This document shows positions 6,687 through 6,910 of a DNA stretch of 6,910 nt, in pieces. How positions within the stretch are numbered: position 1 is the first letter of the stretch; every line of letters starts with the position of its first letter. This DNA is from CAZAGT01 sp964484515. Its GTDB lineage: Bacteria > Desulfobacterota > DSM-4660 > Desulfatiglandales > HGW-15. The translations under genes were made by a program, and so were the position numbers. The DNA is taken from NCBI GenBank assembly GCA_964484515.1, contig CAZAGT010000286.1:1-6910 (forward strand), given 5' to 3'. The notes below the pieces were generated by a model. The model searched no databases and was not told where the DNA came from. It saw nothing but the letters and a program-made list of their open reading frames with translations.

Positions 6687-6693
6687 CCCTCCC
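6687..6693 (-). promoter_or_regulatory. Ribosome binding site supporting the GTG start of the patatin-like gene
   Basis: GGGAGGG on the minus strand (6693 to 6687) is 5 bases before the GTG at 6681. A frame open from 6736 in another register is a shadow and does not compete. Confidence 0.65.
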
Positions 6694-6721
6694 GAATTTC
6701 CCGCCATGCGTTTCTTCCCGG

Positions 6722-6750
6722 ATTCTGCCCTATCAACGTTTCCTCTTCAA
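6722..6750 (-). promoter_or_regulatory. Weak candidate promoter for the patatin-like gene
   Basis: On the minus strand TTGAAG (6750-6745, 4 of 6) is followed after 17 bases by CAGAAT (6727-6722, 4 of 6). Its position suits a short leader before the GTG at 6681, but matches of this quality are common by chance. Confidence 0.22.
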
Positions 6751-6795
6751 GGATTCATCTCTTTCTGGCGGCACACCCTGAGCAGGTAGATCTTT

Positions 6796-6823
6796 TTGAC
6801 ATTGGCCGGTAGGATCGTATAAT
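6796..6823 (+). promoter_or_regulatory. Perfect-consensus sigma70-type promoter, directed rightward out of the window
   Basis: TTGACA (6796-6801) and TATAAT (6818-6823) both match the consensus at all six bases, with a 16-base spacer. The -35 is preceded by a T-run and the -10 lies in an AT-rich stretch. Predicted initiation is near 6830, so the transcript would run through the palindromic repeat and past the right edge. The gene it serves is not in the window. This is the strongest promoter match seen here. Confidence 0.7.
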
Positions 6824-6862
6824 TTTACTATTCCTGTTGAGGCTGTCGGAAAACACCCATCT

Positions 6863-6903
6863 GCCGTTCGACAGGCTCACGGCCCTGAGCAAAGCCGAAG
6901 GGC
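6863..6903. repeat. Imperfect palindrome, probable dispersed (REP/MITE-like) repeat unit
   Basis: The sequence folds on itself. Arm 6863-6872 (GCCGTTCGAC) pairs with 6894-6903 (GCCGAAGGGC) with two mismatches. After a small internal loop GCTCA (6875-6879) pairs with TGAGC (6886-6890) around a 6-base loop. CTGC occurs on both sides (6861-6864 and 6903-6906), which could be a target duplication. It resembles the 'TTCGACAGGCTCA' palindromes scattered in intergenic regions of many environmental proteobacterial genomes (recollection, not a search). No second copy lies in this window. Confidence 0.55.
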
Positions 6904-6910
6904 TGCGTTA

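Noticed and set aside
6776..6891. 9-mer CCCTGAGCA at 6776-6784 and again at 6883-6891
   Set aside because: The match does not extend on either side, so it is too short to claim as a second copy of the repeat.
6837..6910. Open frame from TTG at 6837 to the right edge
   Set aside because: It runs through the palindromic repeat, has no Shine-Dalgarno sequence and starts with a rare codon. Such repeats are often open by chance.

Overview
The window (about 6.9 kb, GC in the mid-50s percent by eye) is compact bacterial chromosome. It comes from a Gram-negative (diderm) organism, because it encodes the outer-membrane assembly lipoprotein BamD. Protein wording such as the Cys-rich AlaRS segment and a delta-proteobacterial flavour in BamD, together with the GC, would fit a Desulfobacterota-, Nitrospirota- or Methylomirabilota-like lineage. 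That placement is inference, and the sequence alone does not fix the taxon.

Layout, left to right. (1) The 3' four-fifths of alaS (alanyl-tRNA synthetase) on +, cut by the left edge. (2) A leftward operon trxA-trxB-bamD (thioredoxin, thioredoxin reductase, BamD lipoprotein). bamD meets alaS tail to tail, with a 4-bp overlap shared by the two stop codons. (3) A 334-bp divergent intergenic region with a candidate promoter for each direction. (4) radA on + (DNA repair/recombination ATPase). (5) A leftward gene for a patatin-like phospholipase with an unusual oxyanion loop; its stop lies only 8 bp from the radA stop. (6) A 229-bp non-coding right edge. It holds a perfect-consensus sigma70-type promoter (TTGACA-N16-TATAAT) pointing rightward out of the window, followed by an imperfect palindrome that looks like a dispersed repeat and is flanked by CTGC direct repeats.

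How the genes relate. TrxB passes NADPH electrons to TrxA, so the two form a complete thioredoxin couple. They are nearly fused: the trxA stop codon is followed directly, in the same frame, by the trxB ATG. BamD follows 18 bp later and is probably on the same transcript, tying cytosolic thiol redox to outer-membrane assembly at the level of expression. AlaS, RadA and the patatin-like protein are separate functions. Most of the window is housekeeping. I see no CRISPR, toxin-antitoxin, phage, tRNA or rRNA gene and no transposase. The parts most worth following up are the right-edge promoter and repeat, the trxA/trxB junction, and the altered patatin active-site loop.
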